64,000 nucleotides of DNA from the NCBI GenBank assembly GCA_017521245.1, contig JAFXDI010000009.1:62001-126000 (forward strand), given 5' to 3'. This stretch comes from Bacteroidales bacterium (lineage in GTDB: Bacteria; Bacteroidota; Bacteroidia; Bacteroidales; G3-4614). Each line of letters begins with the position of its first letter. Positions within the stretch are counted from its first letter, which is position 1. Made by a program: the position numbers and the translations under genes. This document shows positions 1 through 8,626 of this stretch, one piece after another. Below the pieces are notes generated by a model. That model searched no databases. It was given only the letters and a program-made list of their open reading frames with translations, and was not told where the DNA came from.

Positions 1-338
1 TGTTCGCTACAAGGCAGTTCCTCAAACTTTGATATTAATTTCTTTCTCAGAATCTCTACCTCATTCAAAAAGTTGATAACAAGCATAGGAGTTCCCTCAA
101 TAGAAGATTCCACTCTATCGGTAACATAAATATCACAACCTTTGTATGAGGCAGGAGCAACCGCTACACGAAGTTTTTGTGTGTTATCCTCTATTCGCAA
201 AAGAGCATCCGAGAAGATTAAATCTCCGTTGCAATCCATACCAGATGATATAATCTCCGCCTTTTCACCATTTGAGAGAGTAAACCTACCACCCTTCAAC
301 AAATTATATCTCCATACAAAAGAGAGTATATTTTCCAT
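1..338 (-). CDS. Partial hypothetical protein, possibly a divergent DUF2851 member
   Basis: An open minus-strand frame runs from an ATG at 338 off the left edge of the window (112 codons visible). It reads MENILSFVWRYNLLKGG at the start and ...FEELPCSE at the edge. The opening (short VWRYNLL segment, then a GEKAEII..G stretch, then F.DALLRI) follows the pattern of Bacteroidota DUF2851 proteins. The GNVEIH...HGHD core expected just after it is absent, so the family call is tentative. There is no signal peptide. It lies divergent from dapB across about 130 bases. Function unknown. Confidence 0.65.
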   Translation of the reverse strand, partial: MENILSFVWRYNLLKGGRFTLSNGEKAEIISSGMDCNGDLIFSDALLRIEDNTQKLRVAVAPASYKGCDIYVTDRVESSIEGTPMLVINFLNEVEILRKKLISKFEELPCSE

Positions 339-347
339 AAAAATTTG

Positions 348-355
348 TATCTTCG
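348..355 (+). promoter_or_regulatory. Candidate -7 promoter element for the dapB run
   Basis: TATCTTCG fits the Bacteroidota -7 element TAnnTTTG with one mismatch. It lies about 115 bases upstream of the dapB ATG in the gap shared with the divergent partial gene. The same TATCTTCG variant precedes the GH29 gene. No clear -33 element was assigned. Confidence 0.4.
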
Positions 356-468
356 CAAATGTTACAAATATAGTTACAAACAAGCGAGAAATATCAAGTT
401 TACTTGAATATTTATCAAAGCGAGTGCAGACTATATTCGTTGTTTTCAACAAATATAAAGAAAAAAAT

Positions 469-1182
469 ATGAAGATAGCACTAATAGGATATGGCAAAAT
501 GGGTAAGACCATTGAGCAGATTGCCATAGCAAGAGGTCACGAAATAGTGGCACGTATAGATATAAATAATCAAGATGATTTTAACTCACCCGAGTTTAAG
601 AGTGCCGATGTGGCAATAGAGTTCTCACAACCTCAGTCGGCAATAAACAACTATCGCAGAGCCTTTGCGGCAGGAGTAAAAGTAGTATCGGGAACAACAG
701 GTTGGTTAGAAAATATGCCCGAAGTAAAAGAGGCGTGTGAAAACGGAAGTACATTCTTTCACTCATCAAACTTCAGTCTTGGAGTAAATATATTCTTTGC
801 CATAAACAGATATTTGGCAAAGATAATGAACGGATTTACCAACTATGAAGTATCAATGGAGGAGACGCACCACATACACAAGTTGGATGCCCCAAGTGGA
901 ACAGCAATAACACTTGCCGAAGGGATAATTGAGAACATCACACGCAAGGATACATGGGTAGAGGGAGCAGAGCCAAAATCATCAGAGATAGGAATAACCT
1001 CAATCCGCCGAGATGAAGTACCCGGTATTCACACTATAAAATATGAGTCAGAAGTTGATACCATAACAATAACACACGATGCAAAGAGCAGAGCAGGATT
1101 TGCACTTGGAGCAGTAGTGGCGGCAGAGTTTATAAAAGATAAAACAGGCTTTATCACAATGCAAGATATGTTGAAATTTTAA
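469..1182 (+). CDS. dapB: 4-hydroxy-tetrahydrodipicolinate reductase
   Basis: DapB reduces 4-hydroxy-tetrahydrodipicolinate with NAD(P)H in the cytosolic diaminopimelate/lysine pathway, which supplies the peptidoglycan cross-linking residue. The 237-residue protein begins MKIALIGYGKMG, a Rossmann nucleotide-binding loop (residues 7-12). It has the SGTTGW segment near 74-79 and the signature HHIHKLDAPSGTA at 134-146, which holds the catalytic His and Lys. The frame is open further upstream to 142, but that extension resembles no DapB and overlaps the divergent gene and promoter, so the ATG at 469 is chosen. It lies 45 bases before lepB and probably heads the run that follows. Confidence 0.95.
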   Translation: MKIALIGYGKMGKTIEQIAIARGHEIVARIDINNQDDFNSPEFKSADVAIEFSQPQSAINNYRRAFAAGVKVVSGTTGWLENMPEVKEACENGSTFFHSSNFSLGVNIFFAINRYLAKIMNGFTNYEVSMEETHHIHKLDAPSGTAITLAEGIIENITRKDTWVEGAEPKSSEIGITSIRRDEVPGIHTIKYESEVDTITITHDAKSRAGFALGAVVAAEFIKDKTGFITMQDMLKF

Positions 1183-1227
1183 AAATATATTTTGAAAATA
1201 AATAGTAACAAAAACAAATTAAAATAG

Positions 1228-2664
1228 ATGTCGGAACAAGAAAAAAAGAGTAGATTTTCAGGCATAAAAAAATCGCGTTGGATACGCTTTACATTAGCCT
1301 CATTACTACTAACAGGTTTTACAATATGGTCGGGCAATTACCTCTTATTGTTATTGCTCATACTATTTGTAGATATATATCTAACTGAATATATACCATG
1401 GAGAGCATGGCGAAAAATCAAAAACCCAGCACTTCGCAAAGTATTTGAGTGGATTGATGCCATATTGTATGCTTTGGTAGCAGTATATTTGATAAACTCA
1501 TTTATATTTCAGAACTACAAGATTCCATCATCATCACTTGAGAAATCGTTGTTAGTAGGAGATTATTTGCTTGTAAGCAAATTAAGTTATGGACCGCGAG
1601 TACCCATGACACCCTTATCGTTCCCATTGGCACAACACACCTTGCCAGTACTAAATTGTAAATCGTACATTGACAACCCACAATTAGATTACAAACGATT
1701 AAAAGGAACAGGCGAGATAAAACGCGGAGATATAGTGGTATTTAACTTCCCTGCAGGAGATACAGTCTTGAGTAAGGTCTCAAATCCCGATTACTACACA
1801 CTCTCTCACATATATGGCAAGGAGAATATCAAAAATAACCAACGAGTATACGGAGAGATACTCTATCGCCCCGTAGATAGAAGAGAGAACTATGTAAAAC
1901 GATGCGTAGGAATGCCAGGAGATACATTTGAGATACGTAATAATCAGATATATATCAACTCTGTTGCAGTCAAAAATCCCAAACATTTGCAGTATAACTA
2001 TTACGTAATGTTATCTGCCCCTGACAAACGATTGTCAAAAAAACATTTCGAAGATTTGGGAGTCTCTGAAGATGATCGTATGCTAATACAAAACTCATAT
2101 CAGTATGGCGATTTACTCTCATTCTTAGGCTTTAAAACAAACGAGCAGGGAACATACAACCCAGTATATCGTATGCCATTAACACAAGAAGCAAAAGCAA
2201 AATTAGAGGCAATGTCAATAGTGTCGCAAATAATACAAGAGCCGGGCGAAATGATGGGAGGCGATGTATATCCATTAGGATATTACGGATGGACAAGAGA
2301 AAATTACGGACCATTATGGATACCACAACGAGGCAAAACATTAGAACTTACCCTCGAGAACTGGCCTATCTACGAAAGAGTAATACGCAACTATGAGGGC
2401 AATGATACTGAGGTGAAAGATGGCAAAATATATGTAAATGGCGAGGAGACAACACAATACACCTTTAAAATGGATTACTACTATATGTTGGGCGACAACA
2501 GAGACAACTCTGCCGATAGCCGTTATTGGGGATTTGTACCCGAAGATCACATAGTAGGAAAACCACTCTTTGTATGGTTGTCACTTGATCCCGACAAATC
2601 GTTCTTTAACGGAGGAATCCGATTTAACAGGCTCTTCCGCTCCGTAGAGACCTTATCAGAATAG
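1228..2664 (+). CDS. lepB: Signal peptidase I, long Bacteroidales form
   Basis: This inner-membrane serine protease cleaves signal peptides from exported proteins. At 478 residues it is much longer than typical LepB. It has N-terminal hydrophobic segments (about residues 19-50 and 75-95). The serine box is IPSSSLEKSLLVGD, where the nucleophile is the Ser before Leu (usually SM). The RGDIVVFNFP box follows, then the general-base Lys in YVKRCVGMPGDTFEI. A large insert of roughly 150 residues precedes the last box, LGDNRDNSADSRYWGFVP. The start at 1228 gives a basic N-terminus before the first membrane segment. It sits 45 bases after dapB and 2 bases before the WbqC-like gene. Confidence 0.93.
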   Translation: MSEQEKKSRFSGIKKSRWIRFTLASLLLTGFTIWSGNYLLLLLLILFVDIYLTEYIPWRAWRKIKNPALRKVFEWIDAILYALVAVYLINSFIFQNYKIPSSSLEKSLLVGDYLLVSKLSYGPRVPMTPLSFPLAQHTLPVLNCKSYIDNPQLDYKRLKGTGEIKRGDIVVFNFPAGDTVLSKVSNPDYYTLSHIYGKENIKNNQRVYGEILYRPVDRRENYVKRCVGMPGDTFEIRNNQIYINSVAVKNPKHLQYNYYVMLSAPDKRLSKKHFEDLGVSEDDRMLIQNSYQYGDLLSFLGFKTNEQGTYNPVYRMPLTQEAKAKLEAMSIVSQIIQEPGEMMGGDVYPLGYYGWTRENYGPLWIPQRGKTLELTLENWPIYERVIRNYEGNDTEVKDGKIYVNGEETTQYTFKMDYYYMLGDNRDNSADSRYWGFVPEDHIVGKPLFVWLSLDPDKSFFNGGIRFNRLFRSVETLSE

Positions 2665-2666
2665 AG

Positions 2667-3287
2667 ATGGTAATATTAACTCCTTCATATTTAGCCCCCA
2701 TATCATATTACAGGCAGTTAAACAACTCGCCTGTAATAGTTGAGGCGTGTTGCAATTATCAAAAGCAGAGTTACCGTAACCGATGCAAAATTGCAACAGA
2801 GGCAGGAGTTATGACCTTGTCAATTCCGGTTGAAAAACCATCAGGAAAGGTACTGACACGCGATGTATCTATATCCTCTCACGACAACTGGCAACATCTG
2901 CATTGGATGGCAATCTTTTCGGCATATCAATCATCGCCATACTTTGAGTACTACTCTGATGAGTTACGCCCATTCTATGAGCCAAACCGATACAAATACC
3001 TATACGACTTCAATATTGAGTTGCAAAACACCATCTGCTCACTATTGAATATAACCCCTAAGATAGAGTATAGCACAGAGTATATACAGCCCCAAGAAGG
3101 AGATATTGATTTACGCGAAAAGATACACCCCAAACACCCTATCTTTGAACAAGAAAAGTTATTACCATACTACCAAGTATTTTCAGAGAGACATGGATTT
3201 ATCCCAGACCTTTCAATATTAGACCTGCTGTTTAATATGGGCCCCGAGAGCATATTCCTATTGCTCCCCACCCCAAAAGAGATATAG
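2667..3287 (+). CDS. WbqC-like family protein
   Basis: The 206-residue protein matches the WbqC-like family (PF08889): an early TPSYLAPISYY segment, a YRNRCKI patch, the conserved DNWQHLHW...AY..SPYF.YY core and a C-terminal SILDLLFNMG. WbqC-like proteins occur in surface-polysaccharide clusters and in Bacteroidota beside lepB. The biochemical role is not established. There is no signal peptide or membrane segment. The start lies 2 bases after lepB and the stop 4 bases before the MFS gene, so it is co-transcribed with both. Confidence 0.8.
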   Translation: MVILTPSYLAPISYYRQLNNSPVIVEACCNYQKQSYRNRCKIATEAGVMTLSIPVEKPSGKVLTRDVSISSHDNWQHLHWMAIFSAYQSSPYFEYYSDELRPFYEPNRYKYLYDFNIELQNTICSLLNITPKIEYSTEYIQPQEGDIDLREKIHPKHPIFEQEKLLPYYQVFSERHGFIPDLSILDLLFNMGPESIFLLLPTPKEI

Positions 3288-3291
3288 TGAG

Positions 3292-4479
3292 ATGGAAAAA
3301 GAGAGGCTCTTCAACAGAAACTTTTTATTAGTATTGGCAGGAAACTTTTTGTTGTTTTTTGCCTTTTTTACAATACTCCCGGTGTTGCCACTTTATATGC
3401 AGCAAGAGTACAATGCAACCCATACACAGATAGGAGTAGTGTTGTCGCTCTACACAATAACAGCGTTGATAATACGACCCTTTGCAGGATTTATGTTAGA
3501 TTCGCTCCCACGCCGACCAATGCAGTTAATCTTTTATGGAGCATTTGCCCTACTGTTCTGTACCTATATAATACCGGGGAATATAATAACATTTGCAGTA
3601 ATCAGAGCACTGCACGGATTAATATTTGGATTTATAACCGTAGCCAACAGTACCGTAGCAATAGATGTACTGCACACATCACGCCGTAACGAGGGTATAG
3701 GATATTACGGAATAAGCAACAATCTTGGAATGGCATTAGGACCAACAATCTCATTTGCCACCTATAACTTCTTTGGGAGTTATGAGGCACTCTTCTTATC
3801 TGCCTTTGTAGCATGTACATTAGGCTTTATAATGGTATTAATGGTGAGAATGTCAAAGAGAGTACCCGCACCAAAAACAATAAGTACCTCGCCTGTATCA
3901 CTCGATAGATTCTTCCTAATAAAAGGAACACACGAGAGTGTAACCTTTATGCTACTATCGTTTAGTTACGGAATACTGTCAACCTATTTGGCGGTATATG
4001 CACGAGATGAAGTAGGAATAGAAAACAGCACAGGGCCATTCTTCCTTCTTATGGCATTAGGGTTAATAAGTGCTCGTATAAGCAACGGACCGCACTTGCG
4101 AAAAGGCAGAGTAATACAACTTATCACAACAGGAATGTTAGGACTATTCATAGGATATGCAATGTTTATATTTCTCACAGCGCCAATAGCCTTTTACGCT
4201 TCGGCATTTGTGTTAGGATTTTCGTATGGAATGATATGTCCGCCAGTACAAACAATGTTTGTAAACCTTGCACCTCACGAACGCCGAAGCACAGCAAACT
4301 CAACCTATCTAACCTCTTGGGATGTAGGAGTAGGCATAGGAGTAGTAGTGGGCGGAGCAATAGCCGATGTACATAGTTATCGAGCAGCATATATGCTTGG
4401 GGTAGTATTAGTAGCCATTGCCCTTGTACAGTTCCGCAAAGTAGCAGCCCCATATTTTATAAAAAACAGATTGAGATAA
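3292..4479 (+). CDS. MFS transporter, drug/sugar efflux type
   Basis: A 395-residue integral membrane protein with about 12 hydrophobic helices. The loop-2 region ends GFMLDSLPRRPMQ, a degenerate form of the MFS motif A between helices 2 and 3, and the central loop near residues 185-205 is basic. It resembles the arabinose-efflux-permease-like branch of the major facilitator superfamily, proton-driven exporters of small molecules. Substrate cannot be told. It is 4 bases downstream of the WbqC-like gene and 10 bases upstream of the acyltransferase. Confidence 0.85.
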   Translation: MEKERLFNRNFLLVLAGNFLLFFAFFTILPVLPLYMQQEYNATHTQIGVVLSLYTITALIIRPFAGFMLDSLPRRPMQLIFYGAFALLFCTYIIPGNIITFAVIRALHGLIFGFITVANSTVAIDVLHTSRRNEGIGYYGISNNLGMALGPTISFATYNFFGSYEALFLSAFVACTLGFIMVLMVRMSKRVPAPKTISTSPVSLDRFFLIKGTHESVTFMLLSFSYGILSTYLAVYARDEVGIENSTGPFFLLMALGLISARISNGPHLRKGRVIQLITTGMLGLFIGYAMFIFLTAPIAFYASAFVLGFSYGMICPPVQTMFVNLAPHERRSTANSTYLTSWDVGVGIGVVVGGAIADVHSYRAAYMLGVVLVAIALVQFRKVAAPYFIKNRLR

Positions 4480-4489
4480 ATATCAGACA

Positions 4490-5500
4490 ATGAAGCAAAC
4501 ATTACCCACCCTTTCCAACCATGTACAGCAACGACTGCTGTGGATTGATTATATGAAGGCAATAGGTATGTATCTTATTGTTTTAGGTCATTTCTTTCCA
4601 ATCGGGCATAAATTCATATATGTTTTTAGTGTACCCCTTTTCTTTATTATATCAGGATTTTTAAGCAAACGAGAGAATAAACAAAAAGAGTTCTGGAAAA
4701 AACTATGGTACAATCTTGCTCAGCCCATGATAATAATAACACTATTAGCATATAGTGTTCGTTCGGTGGGCGATATAGTTTTAGGACGTTACAATATAGA
4801 AGGATTAGTAAAACTCCCTATAAGTCTTCTATTAGGAATGTGGAATATATTGAAAGAGTGTTGGTTTATATACACGCTTATCCTAATTAAGATAGTTTTT
4901 CAATATACACGAGGATATATAACAGATTTAGTAGTAACCCTCTTGTCCCTGTTAATATCGTGGATTATATATAGAGAGGAATTTGTTATTTTTGGATATA
5001 ATATATTACAAAATCCCTCCTCATCAATCAACCTGTTTTGTTGTTATCCATTCTTTATAATAGGATTCTATATAGCAAAATATAAGAGAGAATTATCAAC
5101 ATATAGAATCACACCAATAACTATAATATATTTTCTTGCAAGTTTAGTATGCGTATATATTTGTTACATATATAACGATGATGTGAGAATGTACACCTCA
5201 TATTTTGGCGATAATATATTCTTATATCTATTAGGAGGAGTAAGCGGAACAGCAATGATATACATTATATGTAAATATATCGAAAAATACAATTTCAAGT
5301 GGTTAAAAACCATATCGGTAGGCTCAATAATAATATTAGGATTTCATATATTCTTCATACAAATTTCCCGCAAAATATTTACCGAATCATCAATTCTCGA
5401 TTATCTATTGTCGCTCATAATTATATTGCTGTTTGTCCCAATAATAACCTTTACGCAAAAATATATGCCTCTGCTTATTGGAAAATATAGAACAAAATAA
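4490..5500 (+). CDS. Membrane acyltransferase, acyltransferase-3 family
   Basis: A 336-residue polytopic membrane protein opening with RLLWIDYMKAIGMYLIVLGH, the typical start of acyltransferase-3 (PF01757) proteins, with the conserved His in LGH. The FSVPLFFIISGFLSKRE segment follows, and about ten hydrophobic helices span the rest. Such enzymes O-acylate surface glycans or lipids from the cytoplasmic side. The acceptor here is unknown. It ends the run that starts at dapB; a separate promoter precedes the next gene. Confidence 0.85.
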   Translation: MKQTLPTLSNHVQQRLLWIDYMKAIGMYLIVLGHFFPIGHKFIYVFSVPLFFIISGFLSKRENKQKEFWKKLWYNLAQPMIIITLLAYSVRSVGDIVLGRYNIEGLVKLPISLLLGMWNILKECWFIYTLILIKIVFQYTRGYITDLVVTLLSLLISWIIYREEFVIFGYNILQNPSSSINLFCCYPFFIIGFYIAKYKRELSTYRITPITIIYFLASLVCVYICYIYNDDVRMYTSYFGDNIFLYLLGGVSGTAMIYIICKYIEKYNFKWLKTISVGSIIILGFHIFFIQISRKIFTESSILDYLLSLIIILLFVPIITFTQKYMPLLIGKYRTK

Positions 5501-5595
5501 GATATATAAGATTGTTAAAGAAGTTGTCTCAAATAATAAATAACAATTATTTTTAAAAATAGTTCAAAAAAATAGTTAATAACCAATAAAATAAA

Positions 5596-5603
5596 TACCT
5601 TTG
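5596..5603 (+). promoter_or_regulatory. -7 promoter element of nagA
   Basis: TACCTTTG is an exact match to TAnnTTTG, about 83 bases upstream of the nagA ATG in an AT-rich gap. The resulting leader would be about 75 bases long. Confidence 0.65.
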
Positions 5604-5686
5604 CAATTGAGGAATGTAATAATGGATGCTTGTTGCACCACTTCATATGCATAAACAGTTAAAACACAATAATTAACAAAAACATT

Positions 5687-6850
5687 ATGCTTAAGCAAAT
5701 TATTAATGCTAAAATTCTAACACCTCAAGGATGGTTAAAAGATGGTTCAGTTATCATACGTGATAACAAGATTCTTGAGGTAACAAACTGCGACCTTGCT
5801 GTAATAGGAGCAGAAGTAATAGACGCAAAAGGTATGTATGTAGTACCAGGTGGTGTAGAGATTCACATTCATGGAGGTGGCGGTTGCGACTTTATGGAAG
5901 GAACAGAAGAGGCATTCCGCGGAGCAATTCAGGCACACATGAAGCACGGAACAACAAGTATCTTCCCCACTTTGTCATCATCAACAGTACCAATGATTGA
6001 GGCAGCAGCCGAGACCTGTACCAAACTTATGGCAGAACCCAATAGCCCGGTGCTTGGACTTCACCTTGAGGGACACTATCTAAATATGGCAATGGCAGGC
6101 GGACAATTACCGGAGAATATCAAAAACCCTGATCCAAACGAGTACATACCACTTGTAGAAAAATGGCACTGTATAAAACGTTGGGACGCAGCACCTGAGT
6201 TACCAGGAGCAATGCAATTTGGTAAATATATCACATCAAAAGGCATACTTGCATCAGTAGCGCACACACAAGCAGAGTATGACGATATACATGCAGCACG
6301 CAAGAACGGATATACACACGCAACACACTTTTATAATGCAATGCCCGGATTTCACAAACGTCGTGAGTATAAATACGAGGGAACAGTAGAGAGTATATAC
6401 CTTCACGAAGATATGACAGTAGAGGTTGTTGCCGATGGAATTCACGTACCCCCAACAATATTACGACTAATACACCATATCAAAGGAGTAGAGCGAGCAT
6501 GTGTAATCACCGATGCCCTAGCATGTGCAGCAAGTGATAGTACAACAGCATTTGATCCACGCGTAATCATAGAAGATGGCGTATGTAAACTTGCCGACCG
6601 CACAGCACTTGCAGGATCAGTAGCAACAATGGACCGACTTATCCGCACATTAGTTCAGAAAGCAGAGATACCATTAGAAGATGCAATACGAATGGCATCA
6701 GAGACACCTGCTAAGATTATGAACGTATACGATCGTAAAGGCTCATTGCAAAAAGATAAAGATGCCGACATTATGATTCTCGATGATGATTTGAACATAC
6801 GCGCAGTATGGGCAATGGGTAACCTTGTAGAGGGAACATATAATCTTTAA
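5687..6850 (+). CDS. nagA: N-acetylglucosamine-6-phosphate deacetylase
   Basis: NagA removes acetate from GlcNAc-6-phosphate, giving glucosamine-6-phosphate for glycolysis or cell-wall synthesis. The 387-residue length is normal. It shows the amidohydrolase metal site EIHIHGGGGCDF, the HGTTS segment, the metal-ligand Glu in LGLHLEGHYLN, His residues in SVAHT and THATHFYNAMPGF, DGIHVPP and the catalytic Asp in VITDA. It has its own promoter and is followed by a hairpin cluster. nagB is not in the window. The many GlcNAc-releasing glycosidases encoded nearby (GH20 twice, GH84) make this their likely metabolic outlet. Confidence 0.96.
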   Translation: MLKQIINAKILTPQGWLKDGSVIIRDNKILEVTNCDLAVIGAEVIDAKGMYVVPGGVEIHIHGGGGCDFMEGTEEAFRGAIQAHMKHGTTSIFPTLSSSTVPMIEAAAETCTKLMAEPNSPVLGLHLEGHYLNMAMAGGQLPENIKNPDPNEYIPLVEKWHCIKRWDAAPELPGAMQFGKYITSKGILASVAHTQAEYDDIHAARKNGYTHATHFYNAMPGFHKRREYKYEGTVESIYLHEDMTVEVVADGIHVPPTILRLIHHIKGVERACVITDALACAASDSTTAFDPRVIIEDGVCKLADRTALAGSVATMDRLIRTLVQKAEIPLEDAIRMASETPAKIMNVYDRKGSLQKDKDADIMILDDDLNIRAVWAMGNLVEGTYNL

Positions 6851-6854
6851 AAGA

Positions 6855-6911
6855 GTTGTGGATCTTGCCACAACAAAGTTGTTATTTGTCGGCTTCGCCG
6901 CCCCTTCGGGG
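6855..6911. repeat. Cluster of three small hairpins after nagA
   Basis: Three stem-loops follow the nagA stop: GTTGTGG/CCACAAC (6855-6861 with 6868-6874), CGGC-TTC-GCCG (6890-6900) and CCCC-TTC-GGGG (6901-6911). The last two abut and are the most GC-rich bases in this neighbourhood. The first hairpin may help end nagA transcription, although no good T-run follows. A diverged relative of 6885-6925 lies at about 13228-13276. Confidence 0.5.
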
Positions 6912-7009
6912 GTAGATATTAGTTTTTAGCAAAAAAAAGAGTGTGCATTAATAAACCTAATATTACAACTCACAATATATAAATTCGTCACCTCTGATAC
7001 ACAAATAAT

Positions 7010-7043
7010 AATCCCTTTTGAAACTTAGACTTCAAAAGGGATT
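7010..7043. terminator. Bidirectional intrinsic terminator
   Basis: A perfect 13-bp stem, AATCCCTTTTGAA paired with TTCAAAAGGGATT around an 8-base loop. T-rich tracts lie on both sides. It sits between the convergent nagA and DUF4294 genes and can serve either. Confidence 0.8.
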
Positions 7044-7076
7044 ATTTATTTCTAACAATTAAAAACTAACAATACC

Positions 7077-7703
7077 TTAAAGCATTCCGCTCTCAACCAG
7101 AATGCAGACGCGTTCAATAATGCGGTCTTTCTCTTTCTTATTAGGCTCGTAGTCATCTTTCAGGTTCAGCCCAAACATTCTACCAAAAGTTTGCCAGAAT
7201 CCAGCCCTGAAACCACCCAAGAAAGCCTTTAAAATATGGTGTGAGTTTTGATTACACTCTCTGTCAATCAACAATATAAGCATCTTAGCCTGAGAGTAAG
7301 TAAACTCTTTAAGAACAGGTTTATATTCATTGAAAATATCTTTCTCCATCTGTTTGAAGTGAGCAGCACGTTCCTCCTCAGGAATAGTCTGCACATACTC
7401 GTAAGTCTCAATAAGAGCAGCCCTGACCATCTTAGCGTATGGCAAAGTCTTCTTCACATCCCTAACAGTTTTCCAATAGAACTTCTCATCCTTTTTGTTC
7501 TTGAACTTATACTCAGGCATACAAAAAACAGGTCTTATATTAATCATAATCACCGTGTCGCCTGTTTCAATAATAGCAAGATAAGGATCACTAAATATAG
7601 GGTACCTGTCGAGATAAGGGTTAGTGCTTCCATCGGCTTTTACATTAGTCGATAGAAGAAAAAAACCAATAATACCAATTATGTAAGCAATACACTTTCT
7701 CAT
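7077..7703 (-). CDS. Exported DUF4294 protein
   Basis: The 208-residue protein starts with a signal peptide (MRKCIAYIIGIIGFFLLSTNVKA). It then matches DUF4294, a Bacteroidota-restricted family: FKNKKDEKFYWKTVRDVKKTLPYAK, then FTYSQAKMLILLIDREC, then LGGFRAGFWQTFGRMFG.NLK. The function of the family is unknown; the conserved residues and export suggest a periplasmic or outer-membrane-facing role. ATG at 7703 is the only start that keeps the signal peptide. It stands alone on the minus strand, divergent from the radical SAM gene, with a strong terminator downstream. Confidence 0.88.
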   Translation of the reverse strand: MRKCIAYIIGIIGFFLLSTNVKADGSTNPYLDRYPIFSDPYLAIIETGDTVIMINIRPVFCMPEYKFKNKKDEKFYWKTVRDVKKTLPYAKMVRAALIETYEYVQTIPEEERAAHFKQMEKDIFNEYKPVLKEFTYSQAKMLILLIDRECNQNSHHILKAFLGGFRAGFWQTFGRMFGLNLKDDYEPNKKEKDRIIERVCILVESGML

Positions 7704-7763
7704 TTGCGGTGTAAAGGTAATAGATATTTAGATATAAAAAGATACAAAATCCCAAATATTAGT

Positions 7764-7771
7764 TAATTTTG
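7764..7771 (+). promoter_or_regulatory. -7 promoter element of the radical SAM gene
   Basis: TAATTTTG fits TAnnTTTG and lies 22 bases before the ATG at 7793. It overlaps the only upstream alternative start codon (TTG at 7769), which argues against that start. Confidence 0.6.
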
Positions 7772-7792
7772 CAACAAAATAACCATATAAGA

Positions 7793-8572
7793 ATGTCAAC
7801 AAAACTATTTGAAGATATAATATTTGGCCCAGTCCGTAGCCGTCGTTTAGGAATATCATTAGGAGTAAACCTCTTGCCTACATACGGAAAAATATGCTCA
7901 TTTGATTGCATATATTGTGAGTGTGGATATAACAGCGAACGGCGAGGGGACAAAGCCCTTCACACACGCACCCAAGTTCGTGAAGCACTACAACAACGCC
8001 TTTCGGCAATGAAAGAGGCAGGGGAGGAGTTAAACGTAATAACCTTTGCAGGAAACGGAGAGCCAACCCTTAATCCTGAGTTCGAAGAGATAATATCCGA
8101 CACAATAGAGTTACGCAACCATTACTACCCTGAGGTAAAAATATCGGTACTCTCAAACGGAACACGAGTTACAGATGATTCAGTATTTAGAGCATTGAAC
8201 AGGGTAGATAACAACATTCTCAAACTCGATTCCGCAATAGAGAGAACATTTAAAATCATAAATGCACCAAATAACACCACCCTTTCGGTACGCCAACACA
8301 TTGAGGGATTAAAACGATTTAACGGAAACTTCATTCTACAAACAATGTTCCTACGAGGCACACACAACGGAGAGGAGATAGACAATACAACCCCAGAGGA
8401 GTTATCGGTATGGATTGAAGCAGTAAAAGAGGTCAACCCAAAAATGATAATGATATATACAATTGACCGCGACACTCCTGAAAAGAATCTACAAAAAATC
8501 TCCCCAGAAGAGATGAATAAAATAGCCAATAGATTAGAAACACTCGGTTATAAAGTATCAGTCTCTTGCTAA
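7793..8572 (+). CDS. Radical SAM protein, COG0731-like
   Basis: The 259-residue protein opens with FGPVRSRRLGISLGVNL and holds the radical SAM cluster motif CSFDCIYC (C-x3-C-x2-C) near residues 40-47. The glycine-rich SAM segment FAGNGEPTLNPEF and a later SVLSNGT strand follow. The PV.SRRLG.SLGVN opening is typical of the COG0731 group, annotated broadly as Fe-S oxidoreductases; the substrate is not known in bacteria. The ATG at 7793 is preferred because the earlier in-frame TTG falls inside the promoter. An LRR gene follows after 54 bases. Confidence 0.88.
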   Translation: MSTKLFEDIIFGPVRSRRLGISLGVNLLPTYGKICSFDCIYCECGYNSERRGDKALHTRTQVREALQQRLSAMKEAGEELNVITFAGNGEPTLNPEFEEIISDTIELRNHYYPEVKISVLSNGTRVTDDSVFRALNRVDNNILKLDSAIERTFKIINAPNNTTLSVRQHIEGLKRFNGNFILQTMFLRGTHNGEEIDNTTPEELSVWIEAVKEVNPKMIMIYTIDRDTPEKNLQKISPEEMNKIANRLETLGYKVSVSC

Positions 8573-8626
8573 CGCAGAGCAAGTAGAGAGAGTAATAGAT
8601 TTATAGTTGAAAACTGAAGAATAATT

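Noticed and set aside
142-468. Open frame extending dapB upstream by 109 codons
   Set aside because: The extension has no DapB similarity, overlaps the divergent gene and the promoter, and the ATG at 469 starts exactly at the Rossmann motif.
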